A stretch of DNA of 64,000 nt, from contig NZ_FNFE01000001.1 of the NCBI RefSeq assembly GCF_900100335.1, positions 124,001 through 188,000 of the forward strand, read 5' to 3'. Position numbers and translations under genes: made by a program. Each line of letters begins with the position of its first letter. Within the stretch, counting starts at the first letter, position 1. Positions 42,772 to 51,641 of the stretch are shown piece after piece. This DNA comes from Natronorubrum texcoconense. GTDB taxonomy: Archaea; Halobacteriota; Halobacteria; Halobacteriales; Natrialbaceae. The notes below the pieces were generated by a model. That model did not search any database, was not told where the DNA came from, and saw only the letters and a program-made list of their open reading frames with translations.

Positions 42772-43625
42772 TGTCTTCCTCCTGGGGCGAATCGGGCGTA
42801 TCTTCCCGCGAGTAGTTTCGATGCGATGATCAGCGCGAGTACGGCGACGATGAGGACGAACGACGCCGCGTAGGCGTGCGAGCGGACCTCGGCGTTGAAC
42901 GACGCCGCCTGCTCGAAGATGAGAATCGGCAGCGTCGTCGCCGGTTCGAACGGTCCGCCGGGCATCTGCGTGCTCCGACCGGCGGTAAAGAGCACCGTCG
43001 CGGCGTCGCCGATCCCGCGAGCGAAACCCATGATGACGCCGGCGATGATCCCCGGCAGCGCCGCTCGTATCGTTACCCGCGCCGTCTCGAAGCGCGTCGC
43101 GCCGAGTCCGTACGACGCTTCTTTCACCGCGTCGGGGGCGGACTGGAGCGCTTCGTCCGCATACCGGGTCATGATCGGATACTGGAAGATCGCGATGGCG
43201 ACGATCCCGAAGATCAGGCTCGTCTGCGCACCGACGGCGATGATGACCGTCAACACGAACACACCGTAGACGATCGGCGGCGTTCCCCAGAGCACGTTGA
43301 GGAACATGTTGATGACGTCCGAGGTGCGCTCGCTCGAGTAGTCGCTCTGGAGGAACACGGCCGTCGAGAGCGACAGGGTCGTCGCGACGACGGTCGCCGG
43401 CACGACGATGAACAGGCTCCCGAGCACCGCGTGCAGGAACCCGCCGCCGCCGTCTAACATGTACCTCGAGCCGGGCGGCGTGATCGCGACGGCGGGATCG
43501 GTGAGGAACACGCGGCCGCCGCGGAATATCGTGACGCCGACGACGAGCAGCAACACCGCGACGATGAGCGCGGCGCTCGCGCGAGCGAGGAATCCGAAGA
43601 GGCGCTGTTCGGCGTATCGGTCCAT
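42768..43625 (-). CDS. pstA: Phosphate ABC transporter permease PstA
   Basis: A 285-residue inner-membrane permease with six hydrophobic segments. The ABC permease loop reads EASYGLGATRFETARVTIRAALPGI, with the conserved EAxxxLGAT pattern. DGGGGFLHAVLGSLFIVVPA and SVDINMFLN-like regions also match PstA. I chose the ATG at 43625, which overlaps the pstC TGA by one base (TGATG) and begins MDRYAEQRLFGF; a start four codons earlier is possible. It pairs with PstC to form the channel. Confidence 0.9.
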   Translation of the reverse strand: MDRYAEQRLFGFLARASAALIVAVLLLVVGVTIFRGGRVFLTDPAVAITPPGSRYMLDGGGGFLHAVLGSLFIVVPATVVATTLSLSTAVFLQSDYSSERTSDVINMFLNVLWGTPPIVYGVFVLTVIIAVGAQTSLIFGIVAIAIFQYPIMTRYADEALQSAPDAVKEASYGLGATRFETARVTIRAALPGIIAGVIMGFARGIGDAATVLFTAGRSTQMPGGPFEPATTLPILIFEQAASFNAEVRSHAYAASFVLIVAVLALIIASKLLAGRYARFAPGGRQ

Positions 43626-44572
43626 CAGTACTGCCACCTCCGCTGAAGGCGACGACGGACGAGCATCGCCCCGAAATTAAAGAGCCAAACGATCACGAGC
43701 AACAGTAGGCCGACGAAGATCAGCGCGGACTGCGTAAGCGGGATCGACATCAGTTCGCCGAAGTCGTTGACGATCAGCGACGGGAGCGTCTCACCGGCGT
43801 CGAACGGGGATTCCGGGATGGCCGTCTGGCCCCCGATGAGCATGGCGGGAACGATCGTTGCCCCGAAGACGCGACCGAAGCCGAGGAGAATCGCCGAAAA
43901 GATCCCTGGCCCTGCGGCTCGGAGCAGGACGGATCGAATGGTCTCCCACTTCGTCGCGCCGACGCCGAGCGAGGCCTCGCGCAGTTCGTCGGGCAGCGCC
44001 TCGAGCGATTCCACCGTCAGCGAGATCATAAACGGCGTGACGATGATCGCCATCACCAGACTGACCGTGACGATTCCGAGCCCGATGCTGTGCGTGCCGA
44101 GTGCGGGCGCGAGGTAGTCGCCGACGAACGGGACGACGACGATCAGCCCCACGAGCCCGAAGATGACGCTCGGAATCGCCGCCAGTACGTCGATGAACGA
44201 GGAGACGATCACCTTCATCCGTCCTTCGGCGTACTCGGCGATGTAGATCGCCGCGAGAATCGCGATCGGCGTCCCCATCGCCATCGAGAGGACGGTGACG
44301 TAGATCGTGCCGACGATGGCTGGCAGGTAGCCGAACTCCTCGGAAGCGGGATCCCAGTTCGAGGAGGTCAGCATCTCGAGCAGGGAGTGTTCGGAGACGA
44401 TCGGGATCGACTGCTGGACGAGCGTCAGGACGATCAGCGCGAACAGCGCGACGGCGAACAGACCGGCGCCGATCAGCCAGTAGCTACTGAGTCGTTCGAT
44501 CAGCAGTCGGCGATCGAGTCGCTCCGGTCGATCCGCCTGCGCGTTCGATCCGCTGTCGGTCGTCGTATCCAT
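43625..44572 (-). CDS. pstC: Phosphate ABC transporter permease PstC
   Basis: A 315-residue permease with six membrane segments. An N-terminal polar stretch of ~30 residues precedes the first helix. The coupling loop reads REASLGVGATKWETIRSVLLRAA, the EAxxxLGAxxW version typical of PstC, and GQTAIPESPFDAGETLPSLI is the expected periplasmic-side loop. The start codon lies two bases after the pstS stop. It forms the membrane channel with PstA. Confidence 0.92.
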   Translation of the reverse strand: MDTTTDSGSNAQADRPERLDRRLLIERLSSYWLIGAGLFAVALFALIVLTLVQQSIPIVSEHSLLEMLTSSNWDPASEEFGYLPAIVGTIYVTVLSMAMGTPIAILAAIYIAEYAEGRMKVIVSSFIDVLAAIPSVIFGLVGLIVVVPFVGDYLAPALGTHSIGLGIVTVSLVMAIIVTPFMISLTVESLEALPDELREASLGVGATKWETIRSVLLRAAGPGIFSAILLGFGRVFGATIVPAMLIGGQTAIPESPFDAGETLPSLIVNDFGELMSIPLTQSALIFVGLLLLVIVWLFNFGAMLVRRRLQRRWQY

Positions 44573-44574
44573 CG

Positions 44575-45558
44575 TCAGGTCCCCTCCTCGGCCAACGCTT
44601 CCCGTTGTTCGGCGAGTCGATCCTCGGTGAGCGTGGCGTAGCCGTTGTCTCGCACGTACTCCTGGCCGTCCGTGAGTACCCACTCGGCGAACTCGGCAGC
44701 TTCGTCCTCGAACGACTCGTTGGCCGCGATGAACATCTCGCGGGCCGGCGGCGCCGGATAGACGTCCTCCTCGACGGCGGTGAGGAACTCGTCTCGCGTA
44801 TCGTAGAAGTCCTCCTCGGCCGACAGCGTCCCGCTCTCGGTGAGATCGAGCGGGACGGGTCGAATGTTCATCTCGAGGTCGCCGGTGTTGAAGTCGTAGA
44901 CGTAGTTGATGTTGTTCATCGACATCCCCAACGAGTCGTTGTTGATCGCCTGGGCAATCTGCTGGTCCCCGTCGAAGTTCCCGTCGGCGAAGTCCTCGAG
45001 TTCGTTCTCGGTGTAGGCGTCGTCTTCGCCGCCGAGGAAGTCGCCCCACTGTTTGTAGGCCGCAGAGGAGTCCGATCGACCGTAGACGTAGATCGGTTCG
45101 TCGACCTCGCTATCGACGAGTTCGCCCCAGTTGGTGATCTCCCGCGTGAAGACGCCCTCGAGTTCGTCCGGGGTCAGACCGTGCGCTCGGATCTCGTCGT
45201 AGACGGGATTGTTGACGTTGATCGTCCCGACGACGGTGTCGATGAGCATGGCGACGGCGAACAGTCCTCGATCGATCTCGGCCTCGTCGGGGGTCCGCCC
45301 CATCATCGCGATGTCGACCTGCTCGTTCAGTACGTCCGAGACGCCGACGCCGGTTCCGCCGCCGGAGACGTCGATTCCGACCCCGGTCTCCGACTCGTAC
45401 TCGTCGGCCCAGACCTGCATCATCGGCAGCGGGCCCACGCCGCCGGAGATGCGTATGTCCGAGCCGGAGCTAGATCCGGACAGACACCCTGCAACCGCAA
45501 GCGTAGACCCGGCGCCGAAAGCGCCCAACACGGATCGCCGGGAGTAGTCTCGCTCCAT
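44575..45558 (-). CDS. pstS: Phosphate-binding lipoprotein PstS
   Basis: A 327-residue substrate-binding protein, first gene of the operon. The N-terminus YSRRSVLGAFGAGSTLAVAGC is a Tat signal with lipobox; Cys25 carries the lipid. The phosphate-binding site is represented by SGGGTGVGVSDVL and GRSDSSAAYKQWGDF, matching the conserved PstS loops. It is exported folded and anchored to the cell surface to capture phosphate for PstCAB. Direct repeats at 45587-45603, just upstream, are candidate regulatory sites for phosphate starvation. Confidence 0.93.
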   Translation of the reverse strand: MERDYSRRSVLGAFGAGSTLAVAGCLSGSSSGSDIRISGGVGPLPMMQVWADEYESETGVGIDVSGGGTGVGVSDVLNEQVDIAMMGRTPDEAEIDRGLFAVAMLIDTVVGTINVNNPVYDEIRAHGLTPDELEGVFTREITNWGELVDSEVDEPIYVYGRSDSSAAYKQWGDFLGGEDDAYTENELEDFADGNFDGDQQIAQAINNDSLGMSMNNINYVYDFNTGDLEMNIRPVPLDLTESGTLSAEEDFYDTRDEFLTAVEEDVYPAPPAREMFIAANESFEDEAAEFAEWVLTDGQEYVRDNGYATLTEDRLAEQREALAEEGT

Positions 45559-45586
45559 TCGTACGCCGGTTACTCACCAGACGCTT

Positions 45587-45603
45587 GTACACCCTCGTAC
45601 ACC
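45587..45603. promoter_or_regulatory. GTACACC direct repeat upstream of pstS (possible phosphate-response site)
   Basis: GTACACC occurs at 45587-45593 and again at 45597-45603, ten bases apart or one helical turn. The pair lies 29-45 bases before the pstS start, overlapping the expected core promoter region. A regulator bound here could block or recruit the transcription machinery. This is a candidate only. Confidence 0.4.
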
Positions 45604-45973
45604 TGCAATTCTTTGTCCCTTACCACGAAACCAGCAAAACTCTCGATGCAGTGTGCGGTTACGAGTCTGTCTCCCACGCGACGCATCCGATCGGTACGGC
45701 CGGTGTCACCCCCGTTTTTACGGGCTCCGAGCGATATTCTATCCGATTGAACCGATCGTGTACGGCATCTCGAAACCGGAGAACGGTCGTTTCGGACGCC
45801 GAACCCGAGCTCGGTCCGCTCCGTGGATAGTTACCCGATCTCCCTAGTACCGGTCAGTTTTGCTTGTATCGGCGACGAACCCAGTCAGTGTTACGGAACC
45901 GACCGGGTGGCGCTCCTCCGCAGAGCGGGAGTCCGGTGATCGACGGTACTGCTCGAGAGCTTCCCGACCGACA
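45604..45973. other. Intergenic region between pstS and the YeiH-type gene
   Basis: About 370 bases with no credible gene on either strand. Short frames are open but lack promoters and coding character. I see no tRNA or clear RNA structure. Confidence 0.4.
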
Positions 45974-46957
45974 TTAGAACAGGACCAGCAGTACCGCGAG
46001 AGAGCACACGCTGGTCACGAGAAACGCGAGGAGGACCACGAGTGCGGGCGTCGCACCGGTGGTCCGCAGATCGGCGAGTCGGATCTCGGTTCCGAGGCCG
46101 ACGAACGCGAGTACGAACAGCCAGTTGTAGGCGTTCTCGATCGACGTCTGCTGGGTCGACGAGAGTACGCCCGCGCTCGCGACGAGCGCCAGCGCGAGAA
46201 ATCCGAGGACGAACTTTGGGAACTCGTCCCAGAGCGTTCGGAGGGACGGGCGACCGCCGCCGCCGCGACGAGCGTAGTAACTCGCGTACACCAGAACGAC
46301 GACGCCGATCAGCGCGTTTCGCGAGAGTTTCGTCACCGTCGCCCACTGCCCCGCTAGGTCGGAGTGTGCGAAGCCGACGGCGACGACCGGTCCCGTCGAG
46401 AACATGCTGATGCCGGCCCAGATTCCGAAGACGGTTCCGGACAGCCCCAGCAGATCGCCGACGAGCGGGTAGACGACGATCGTGATCGCGTCGAACAGCA
46501 ACACCGTTCCCGCCGCGTACGCGATCTGTTCTTCTCGAGCCCGGATCGCTCCCGCGACACCGACGACCGCGGAGACGCCGCAGATGCTCGCCCCGGCCGC
46601 GAGCAGCGAACCGAGGCGTTCGGAGAGTCCGAAGACGTTCCGGGCAAGCAGTTCGACGGCGACGAGCGAGGTTCCAACCGCGGCGAGCAACAGGACGAGG
46701 ACGGGTGCACCGACCTCGAGGACGGTTTCGATCGAGATCGACGCCCCCATGAGAACGATGCCGGCGCCCAGCCACAGGTTGTGCGTCGCGATTCCGGCCT
46801 CGAGTCGCGCGGGAATCCCGACGACGTTCGCCGCGAGGAAGCCGAGCGCGATCGCGAGAAGCAAGTGGTTGACGCCCAGCGCCGTCGCGAGCGTTCGCGC
46901 CACTACCGCGCCGAGACAGAGGGCGAGCAGTCCCGGAAGGAGTCGTCGCACGACCAT
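45974..46957 (-). CDS. YeiH/UPF0324 family membrane protein (putative sulfate exporter family)
   Basis: A 327-residue protein with about 9-10 membrane segments. The family motifs are visible: THNLWLGAGIVLMGASISIE near residue 58, AAGASICGVSAVVGVAGAI near residue 119, and ISMFSTGPVVAVGFAHSD near residue 184. Members are annotated as putative sulfate exporters because of genetic links to sulfur metabolism, but the transported molecule is not established. Its start lies only four bases after the stop of a 46-residue gene that probably belongs to the same transcript. Many bacterial relatives have an extra N-terminal helix that is missing here. Confidence 0.88.
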   Translation of the reverse strand: MVVRRLLPGLLALCLGAVVARTLATALGVNHLLLAIALGFLAANVVGIPARLEAGIATHNLWLGAGIVLMGASISIETVLEVGAPVLVLLLAAVGTSLVAVELLARNVFGLSERLGSLLAAGASICGVSAVVGVAGAIRAREEQIAYAAGTVLLFDAITIVVYPLVGDLLGLSGTVFGIWAGISMFSTGPVVAVGFAHSDLAGQWATVTKLSRNALIGVVVLVYASYYARRGGGGRPSLRTLWDEFPKFVLGFLALALVASAGVLSSTQQTSIENAYNWLFVLAFVGLGTEIRLADLRTTGATPALVVLLAFLVTSVCSLAVLLVLF

Positions 46958-46961
46958 CTCG

Positions 46962-47102
46962 TCACCAGGGGATCCGTAGCTCGAGCGCGCCGATCAGCGC
47001 GACGATCACGCCGCCGACGACGACGCTCTTCCAGTCGCGTTCGAGTGCTGACCAGCGCGCCGCAAGAAAGTCGACGGACGACCACCACTCATCGCTCGAC
47101 AT
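46962..47102 (-). CDS. 46-residue membrane microprotein preceding the YeiH-type gene
   Basis: A short gene on the minus strand, ATG at 47102 and TGA ending at 46962. The product starts MSSDEWWSSVDFLAARWSAL and continues ERDWKSVVVGGVIVALIGAL before ending LRIPW. It has an amphipathic Trp-rich half followed by one membrane helix. The stop is four bases before the YeiH-type start, so the two should be co-translated. N-terminal regions of several UPF0324 proteins have a similar Trp-rich segment plus a helix, so this may be that piece split off as its own gene (inference). A start with AT-rich sequence just upstream is plausible. Confidence 0.6.
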   Translation of the reverse strand: MSSDEWWSSVDFLAARWSALERDWKSVVVGGVIVALIGALELRIPW

Positions 47103-47307
47103 ATATTCGACCTGCACGGGCCGTCGTAGTTAACGGTTGTCTATCTCGTCGGGGATGGCGGTAATTATAGCCGAGGCCTATTACGGACGGGGCGAACGCG
47201 GACACCACCGAGCCGACCGTGGCGGTGCGTACTCGAGCTGATTCCGTCTCCGGTCCCTCGTCTACCCGTGATCGACGAGAATTGCCGCGAGCCGGTACAA
47301 CGCGCTC

Positions 47308-48435
47308 TCAGTCGCTCTCCGAGTGGTACTCCGTCCACAGCGCCGCGGCTACGGTGAAATCCTCGGCGGTCGCGTAGCCACGCTTGACGTAGGGCTCGCC
47401 CTCGAGCGTACAGACCTCCAGGAAGTTCCCGTAGGGCTCGAGCAGTGCCTCGACGCGTTTGGTCTCCTGTCGAGCGCGGTCGTCGTAGCCGTATCGTCGG
47501 AGCCCAACGGCGTACATGAGGCTATTCCAGGGCCAGACGTGATAGTGGTAGTCCCGGTGGAGGAGAAAGAAGGGGTGGACCGCCGCGTGCGAGAACGGTT
47601 CGGCGCGCATCACGAGCCCGTATGGTGTCTCGAGGCGCTCGAGCGAGGAGACGATCGCGGCCGCGCGCTCGTCGTCGACGACGCCGAGATAGAGCGGGAT
47701 GACGTTGGCGTCGCAGGCGAGGACCGACCGACCGCCGCCGCCGCGGTCACGCCGGTTGCCGGAGCCGCGAGCCGCGCCGCGGCGTTCGTCGAAGTATCGG
47801 CCGTTCCAGAGCTGCGAGTACAGCGCTGCTCGGATGGCATCCGACTCGCCCGTAAACGTCGTCTCGACGTCCCGTTTCTCGAGCCGTTCGACCGCGGCGA
47901 GCAACATCGCGGTGTTGTACGCCTCCCTGGGGCCGGCGACCGAATCCCACCAGGAGCTTCCCGACCCAGTGACGAGTCCCTCGGTGACGAACCGCTCGCG
48001 GTGGACGGCCGCGAGGTCGGCGACGGCGTCGGCGTGCTCGCGAAGGCAGCCACACTCCGCGAGCAGCAAGACGAGCGCGGGGAACGTGTCGACGCCCTCC
48101 GCCGGCGACGCCGCGTGGAACCGATCGTGAAAGTCGGTGTAGAAGACCGAGCTGTCCGAGAGCTGGTCGACGAGCCACCGTCCGGTTTCGGCGACGGCCT
48201 CCTCGTATCCCGCCGCGGAGAGCCCGCGCGCGCTGAACGCGAGGTCTCGCGGCCAGACGCCGCGAAAGTGGCCGCCGGCCTCGAACCCTCGCTCGGCCCG
48301 GGTCGCGAGGATCGTCTCGGCCGCGCGCTCGAGCGACCCGTGATCCCGAAACCCGTATCGGCGCTTCTCGACGTAGTGGGCGAGCCGTCGGTGGAGTTCT
48401 CGAGCGTAGTACCGGCCGGTCCGAACGGTCTCCAT
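47308..48435 (-). CDS. Six-hairpin glycosidase-like protein (amylo-alpha-1,6-glucosidase/glucoamylase-type fold)
   Basis: A 375-residue cytoplasmic protein with repeating helices of an (alpha/alpha)6 barrel. Landmarks are FEAGGHFRGVWPRDLAFSARGL near residue 52, which carries the Trp-Pro-Arg-Asp substrate-binding motif seen in GH15 and glycogen-debranching enzymes, GSSWWDSVAGPREAYNTAML near residue 160, and YHYHVWPWNSLMYAVGL near residue 320. The catalytic glutamates cannot be fixed with confidence. Substrate is probably an alpha-glucan or related oligosaccharide. Low-complexity Arg/Gly sequence (GSGNRRDRGGGG) near residue 230 is an unusual loop. Confidence 0.75.
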   Translation of the reverse strand: METVRTGRYYARELHRRLAHYVEKRRYGFRDHGSLERAAETILATRAERGFEAGGHFRGVWPRDLAFSARGLSAAGYEEAVAETGRWLVDQLSDSSVFYTDFHDRFHAASPAEGVDTFPALVLLLAECGCLREHADAVADLAAVHRERFVTEGLVTGSGSSWWDSVAGPREAYNTAMLLAAVERLEKRDVETTFTGESDAIRAALYSQLWNGRYFDERRGAARGSGNRRDRGGGGRSVLACDANVIPLYLGVVDDERAAAIVSSLERLETPYGLVMRAEPFSHAAVHPFFLLHRDYHYHVWPWNSLMYAVGLRRYGYDDRARQETKRVEALLEPYGNFLEVCTLEGEPYVKRGYATAEDFTVAAALWTEYHSESD

Positions 48436-48633
48436 GATCCGTCAATGGGCACGCGTCGGGAAGTGCCGTCCGGCTGCACGGGACGGCGGTCCGGGGGTTC
48501 AGTTCCCGCCGTGAGCGGTGTCGATCACGGTACGTACCGGCCGAAAGCGGCGTCCGCTCGGCCATCCACACGCGTCGGCAAGCCGTTCCCGCAACCGAAT
48601 CCCCTATCAACACGGCGAGCAATACCTCGGGGT

Positions 48634-49521
48634 ATGACAAAGCGGTACGTCTCGCTTCCCGACGAGGCGGAGACGGGAATGCGGGAGTTCATCGACGAGG
48701 TCGACCAACGGCTGTCGAGCGACGAGGACACCTGCGCCGTCGTCGAGGACGTCCTGATCGACCTCTCGGGGGATCGCGAGGCCTACGAACGCTGGCAGGC
48801 CGGCGAGTCGGTCTCGCCGGCCGAGCGCGTCCGCTTGCAGAGCTACGATCCCTGTAACACCACCCTCGAGAGCGAGTACTACGCCGAGAAGGACGAAGAT
48901 CGGTTCCGTCGATCGAAACACCTCCAGTGGCTCTGGCGACAGTTCGACAGCCTGCCGATCGCGGACAACGTCGAGTTCGCACTGCGGTTCCGCCGAATGC
49001 TCGCGAACCACCTCTTCGAGGAGTGTGGCGACGACTGCCGGTTCTTCAAGGGGATCTCGTTCACGTACGGTCACAACATTACGATCGGGGACAACACCGT
49101 CGTCCACGACGACGTCCACCTCGACGACCGCGGGAAACTCACCATCGGCGACCGCGTCTCGGTTTCGGACGGCGTCCACGTCTACAGCCACGATCACGAC
49201 GTCGTCGACCAGACCGCGGTTCGTAACTATCACACGGTAGTCGAGGACGACGTCCGACTCACGTACGACGCGATGATCCGCGCGGGCTGCAGAGTCGGCG
49301 AGAACGCCATCGTCGGCGCGCGCGCCATCGTCCAGCACGACGTTCCCGCCCACCACATCGCCATCGGCATGCCGGCCAAGAGCGTCAAGATCAAACCGGG
49401 CTGGGAGGACGCCGCGGTCCCCATCGAGGACGCCGGCGTCAACCGTCAGGAGCAGCGACGCATCGAGTACGATCTCCCCGACGATTTCGAGGTCTTCGAC
49501 GAGTTCGGCCGCGATCTCTAA
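48634..49521 (+). CDS. Left-handed beta-helix acyltransferase (hexapeptide repeat, maltose/serine O-acetyltransferase-like)
   Basis: A 295-residue protein. The first ~150 residues are helical and include YAEKDEDRFRRSKHLQWLWR, like the maltose-acetyltransferase N-terminal region extended. Residues ~150-260 contain hexapeptide repeats (GISFTYGHNITIGDNTVV, then LTIGDRVSVSDGV, and AMIRAGCRVGENAIVGARAI) that build a left-handed beta-helix, with a histidine-rich loop YSHDHDV near the expected active site. It ends with HIAIGMPAKSVKIKPGWE, typical of acetyltransferases. Acetyl-CoA is the likely donor; the acceptor is not known. Confidence 0.85.
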   Translation: MTKRYVSLPDEAETGMREFIDEVDQRLSSDEDTCAVVEDVLIDLSGDREAYERWQAGESVSPAERVRLQSYDPCNTTLESEYYAEKDEDRFRRSKHLQWLWRQFDSLPIADNVEFALRFRRMLANHLFEECGDDCRFFKGISFTYGHNITIGDNTVVHDDVHLDDRGKLTIGDRVSVSDGVHVYSHDHDVVDQTAVRNYHTVVEDDVRLTYDAMIRAGCRVGENAIVGARAIVQHDVPAHHIAIGMPAKSVKIKPGWEDAAVPIEDAGVNRQEQRRIEYDLPDDFEVFDEFGRDL

Positions 49522-49672
49522 TCGGGATCAGCGTTTCGCCGACTACAAACGGTCCTCCTGTCACCTCCTGGTGGCATCGTCAGTTATCCACCACGAACGG
49601 TATATTCGTCTCAGCACGACTCTCTCCTTGCGGTGATGCAGGGAATATCCAAGTGCCTTGAGAACCTATGTC

Positions 49673-50029
49673 ATGCCGATGGAGCTCTGGGGCTGGCTCA
49701 TCGGCTACGTGGTGCTGTTCACCCTCTTACACCTGCTACTGTACTACGTGTATGTGAAGGGGGAGGACGGCGAGAACGCCGGCACACCCAGCGAGGGCAC
49801 CGGATCGCCGTCGTTTGCCGACCCCGACCGCGCGAGTCCCCACAGTTCGCCCGGCCCCGACCGCTACCCCGCCGCAGCGGACGACGTCGACGACCCCGAG
49901 GAGTTCGAGGAGGGACAGGACCTCGAGTTCGACGGCGAGACGATTCGGTGTCCACACTGCGGCGCGCGCAACGAGGCCGATCAGACGTTCACCTACTGCT
50001 GGAACTGCATCTCGACGCTTCGGCGATGA
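49673..50029 (+). CDS. Membrane-anchored zinc-ribbon protein
   Basis: A 118-residue protein. Residues ~4-28 (ELWGWLIGYVVLFTLLHLLLYY) form one membrane helix. A Pro/Ser/Asp-rich linker follows, then a C-terminal zinc ribbon: CPHCGARNEADQTFTYCWNC, two CxxC pairs about 16 residues apart. It is a small cytoplasmic-facing or membrane-tethered metal-binding module of unknown role; haloarchaea have many such proteins. ATG 49673 was chosen; an in-frame TTG five codons earlier and an ATG two codons later are alternatives. Confidence 0.75.
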   Translation: MPMELWGWLIGYVVLFTLLHLLLYYVYVKGEDGENAGTPSEGTGSPSFADPDRASPHSSPGPDRYPAAADDVDDPEEFEEGQDLEFDGETIRCPHCGARNEADQTFTYCWNCISTLRR

Positions 50030-50222
50030 GCCAGTCAGGGATCAGTCGTCGCGTTCGACAGTACTGCTTCGATTCGCCGAAAGCAGGCGGACGAACGATC
50101 ACTTTCTGAGATAGTCTCCTTGAGATGAAAAACCTCCAGGATTGATTTGCTACGTTCGGGCGGTAATGAACGATTACGCTTTTACCCTCAGGACACAGAG
50201 AGTGACGCGACGACGAACAGGT

Positions 50223-50540
50223 ATGTACAGACAGAACTCCCCGCACGTCTCGCAGTCCCGCTCTCCACCGGTGTATCGCGCGATGCACGACCCGTCCGGT
50301 CCGGCGACGCTCAGTACGACAGTCGCTCACGCACTCTCCGACTGTCTTGGCGTCGACGTCACCGACAGCCGACTCTCGCTCTACGACAGCGTCGATCCGG
50401 ACGCGCTCGACGCCCTCTTTCGACCGCGCCACGACGGCCGCCCGCGACACGGCGGCACGCTCTCGTTTTCCGTCCGCGACCACTCCGTCACGGTCGACAG
50501 CGACGGCGAAATTCTGATCGAACCGCCCGTCCGGCGGTAG
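50223..50540 (+). CDS. HalOD1 output-domain protein
   Basis: A 105-residue protein that is essentially a single Halobacterial output domain 1 (HalOD1): SGPATLSTTVAHALSDCLGV, then the strand-turn-strand end GTLSFSVRDHSVTVDSDGEI. HalOD1 is found as the C-terminal output part of haloarchaeal response regulators and also alone, as here. Its molecular function is unknown, but the context suggests signalling or regulation. A TATA-like TTTTAC at 50179 precedes ATG 50223 by about 40 bases. Confidence 0.85.
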   Translation: MYRQNSPHVSQSRSPPVYRAMHDPSGPATLSTTVAHALSDCLGVDVTDSRLSLYDSVDPDALDALFRPRHDGRPRHGGTLSFSVRDHSVTVDSDGEILIEPPVRR

Positions 50541-50614
50541 CGTTCGTCGATTCGACTTCTCGCACGCTTACGCAGAAGAGATCGTGATGATCGCTGAGGG
50601 AGCCGCGGCCGCGA

Positions 50615-51364
50615 TCAGTCCTCGAGTTCGTCCGCGAGTCGCTCGAGGTGGTCCACGCCGACGACGGCGACGACGTCGCCCTCGGTGGTCGCTCGAAGCT
50701 CCTCGAGGCGGTCGATCATACAGCGCTCGCGGGTCTCGTCGCGGTAGGCCAGCGCGCTGTCGTCCGTCTGGACGCTGCTGAGCAGCGCCTGCACGCCGGC
50801 GACGTGTGAGCGCTCGTGGTCGGCCTGTCGCTCCGGCGGGTCGTCGTGATCGCAGTCGTACTCGATCGGATCGTCGCAGGTGACGGTCATCGACGTCGCG
50901 TGATTCAGCGTCGCGGCGACCCGGCAGGTCAGCGCCTCTCGCGTCGCGCCGCCGAGACTCGAGATGACGCGTTTGGCCGTCGACGTCGAGACGCGGTCGG
51001 CGATCAGCCGCGTCACGAGCTGGCGCAGGAACGACCAGTTCGGCGCGTCGATGCCGACGACGTCGGCGTCCGGCGCGGCGCGGATCGCCGCGCTCATCTC
51101 GCCGCCGAACCGCGGCGGCGCGTCGTCCGAGCCGTCGCGAGCGTAGGCGCGGTAGAGGGGGAGGGCGGCCGTCGGTAACTCGAGGGCGAGCGTGTCGGGC
51201 GCGACGGACTCGAGGACGCGTTCGACGCGAGCGATGCTTGCGGGGTGGTCGTGGACGACGCCGAGGAGGAGACAGTCACTCGACGGCCCGGCCACCCGCC
51301 GACAGAACTGGGCGGTGATCCGGGGGTCGTCGAACGACGCGGCGAAGGAGGGAGATTCGTCCAT
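50615..51364 (-). CDS. TraB/GumN-type protein
   Basis: A 249-residue protein with the N-terminal TraB-family pattern: LLLGVVHDHPASIARVERVL followed by DTLALELP, equivalent to GTxH...VELD. A second Gly-Asp-Ala element (DADVVGIDAPNW) and C-terminal VVAVVGVDHLERLADELE, equivalent to the conserved GxxHxxGI region, complete the fold. TraB relatives are thought to be metallo-hydrolases or pheromone-shutdown proteins, but the haloarchaeal function is unknown. The protein is soluble, unlike PrgY-type members that have membrane helices. Confidence 0.75.
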   Translation of the reverse strand: MDESPSFAASFDDPRITAQFCRRVAGPSSDCLLLGVVHDHPASIARVERVLESVAPDTLALELPTAALPLYRAYARDGSDDAPPRFGGEMSAAIRAAPDADVVGIDAPNWSFLRQLVTRLIADRVSTSTAKRVISSLGGATREALTCRVAATLNHATSMTVTCDDPIEYDCDHDDPPERQADHERSHVAGVQALLSSVQTDDSALAYRDETRERCMIDRLEELRATTEGDVVAVVGVDHLERLADELED

Positions 51365-51641
51365 TGATCGACTGGTAATACGTGACTACCGGCATAACCC
51401 TTCTGTTGTCGTCGACTCCTGTCGGCCCCTTCAGACTGGCGTTTTCGGCGGTATGGGGCACATACTCGCGTGAAAGTGGTGTGTTCGACCGTAACTGTTG
51501 GATGGGCTATGGGAACGATTTTGCCGGTTTATTGCTCGCCCGTCCCAGTGGTCGGTATCCGGTCCGCACCGACCCGTCGATCCACGACGAACTGCCCGGC
51601 TTCGAATCGGTTCGGCGCGTGGACGGACCGCTGGCTCACCA

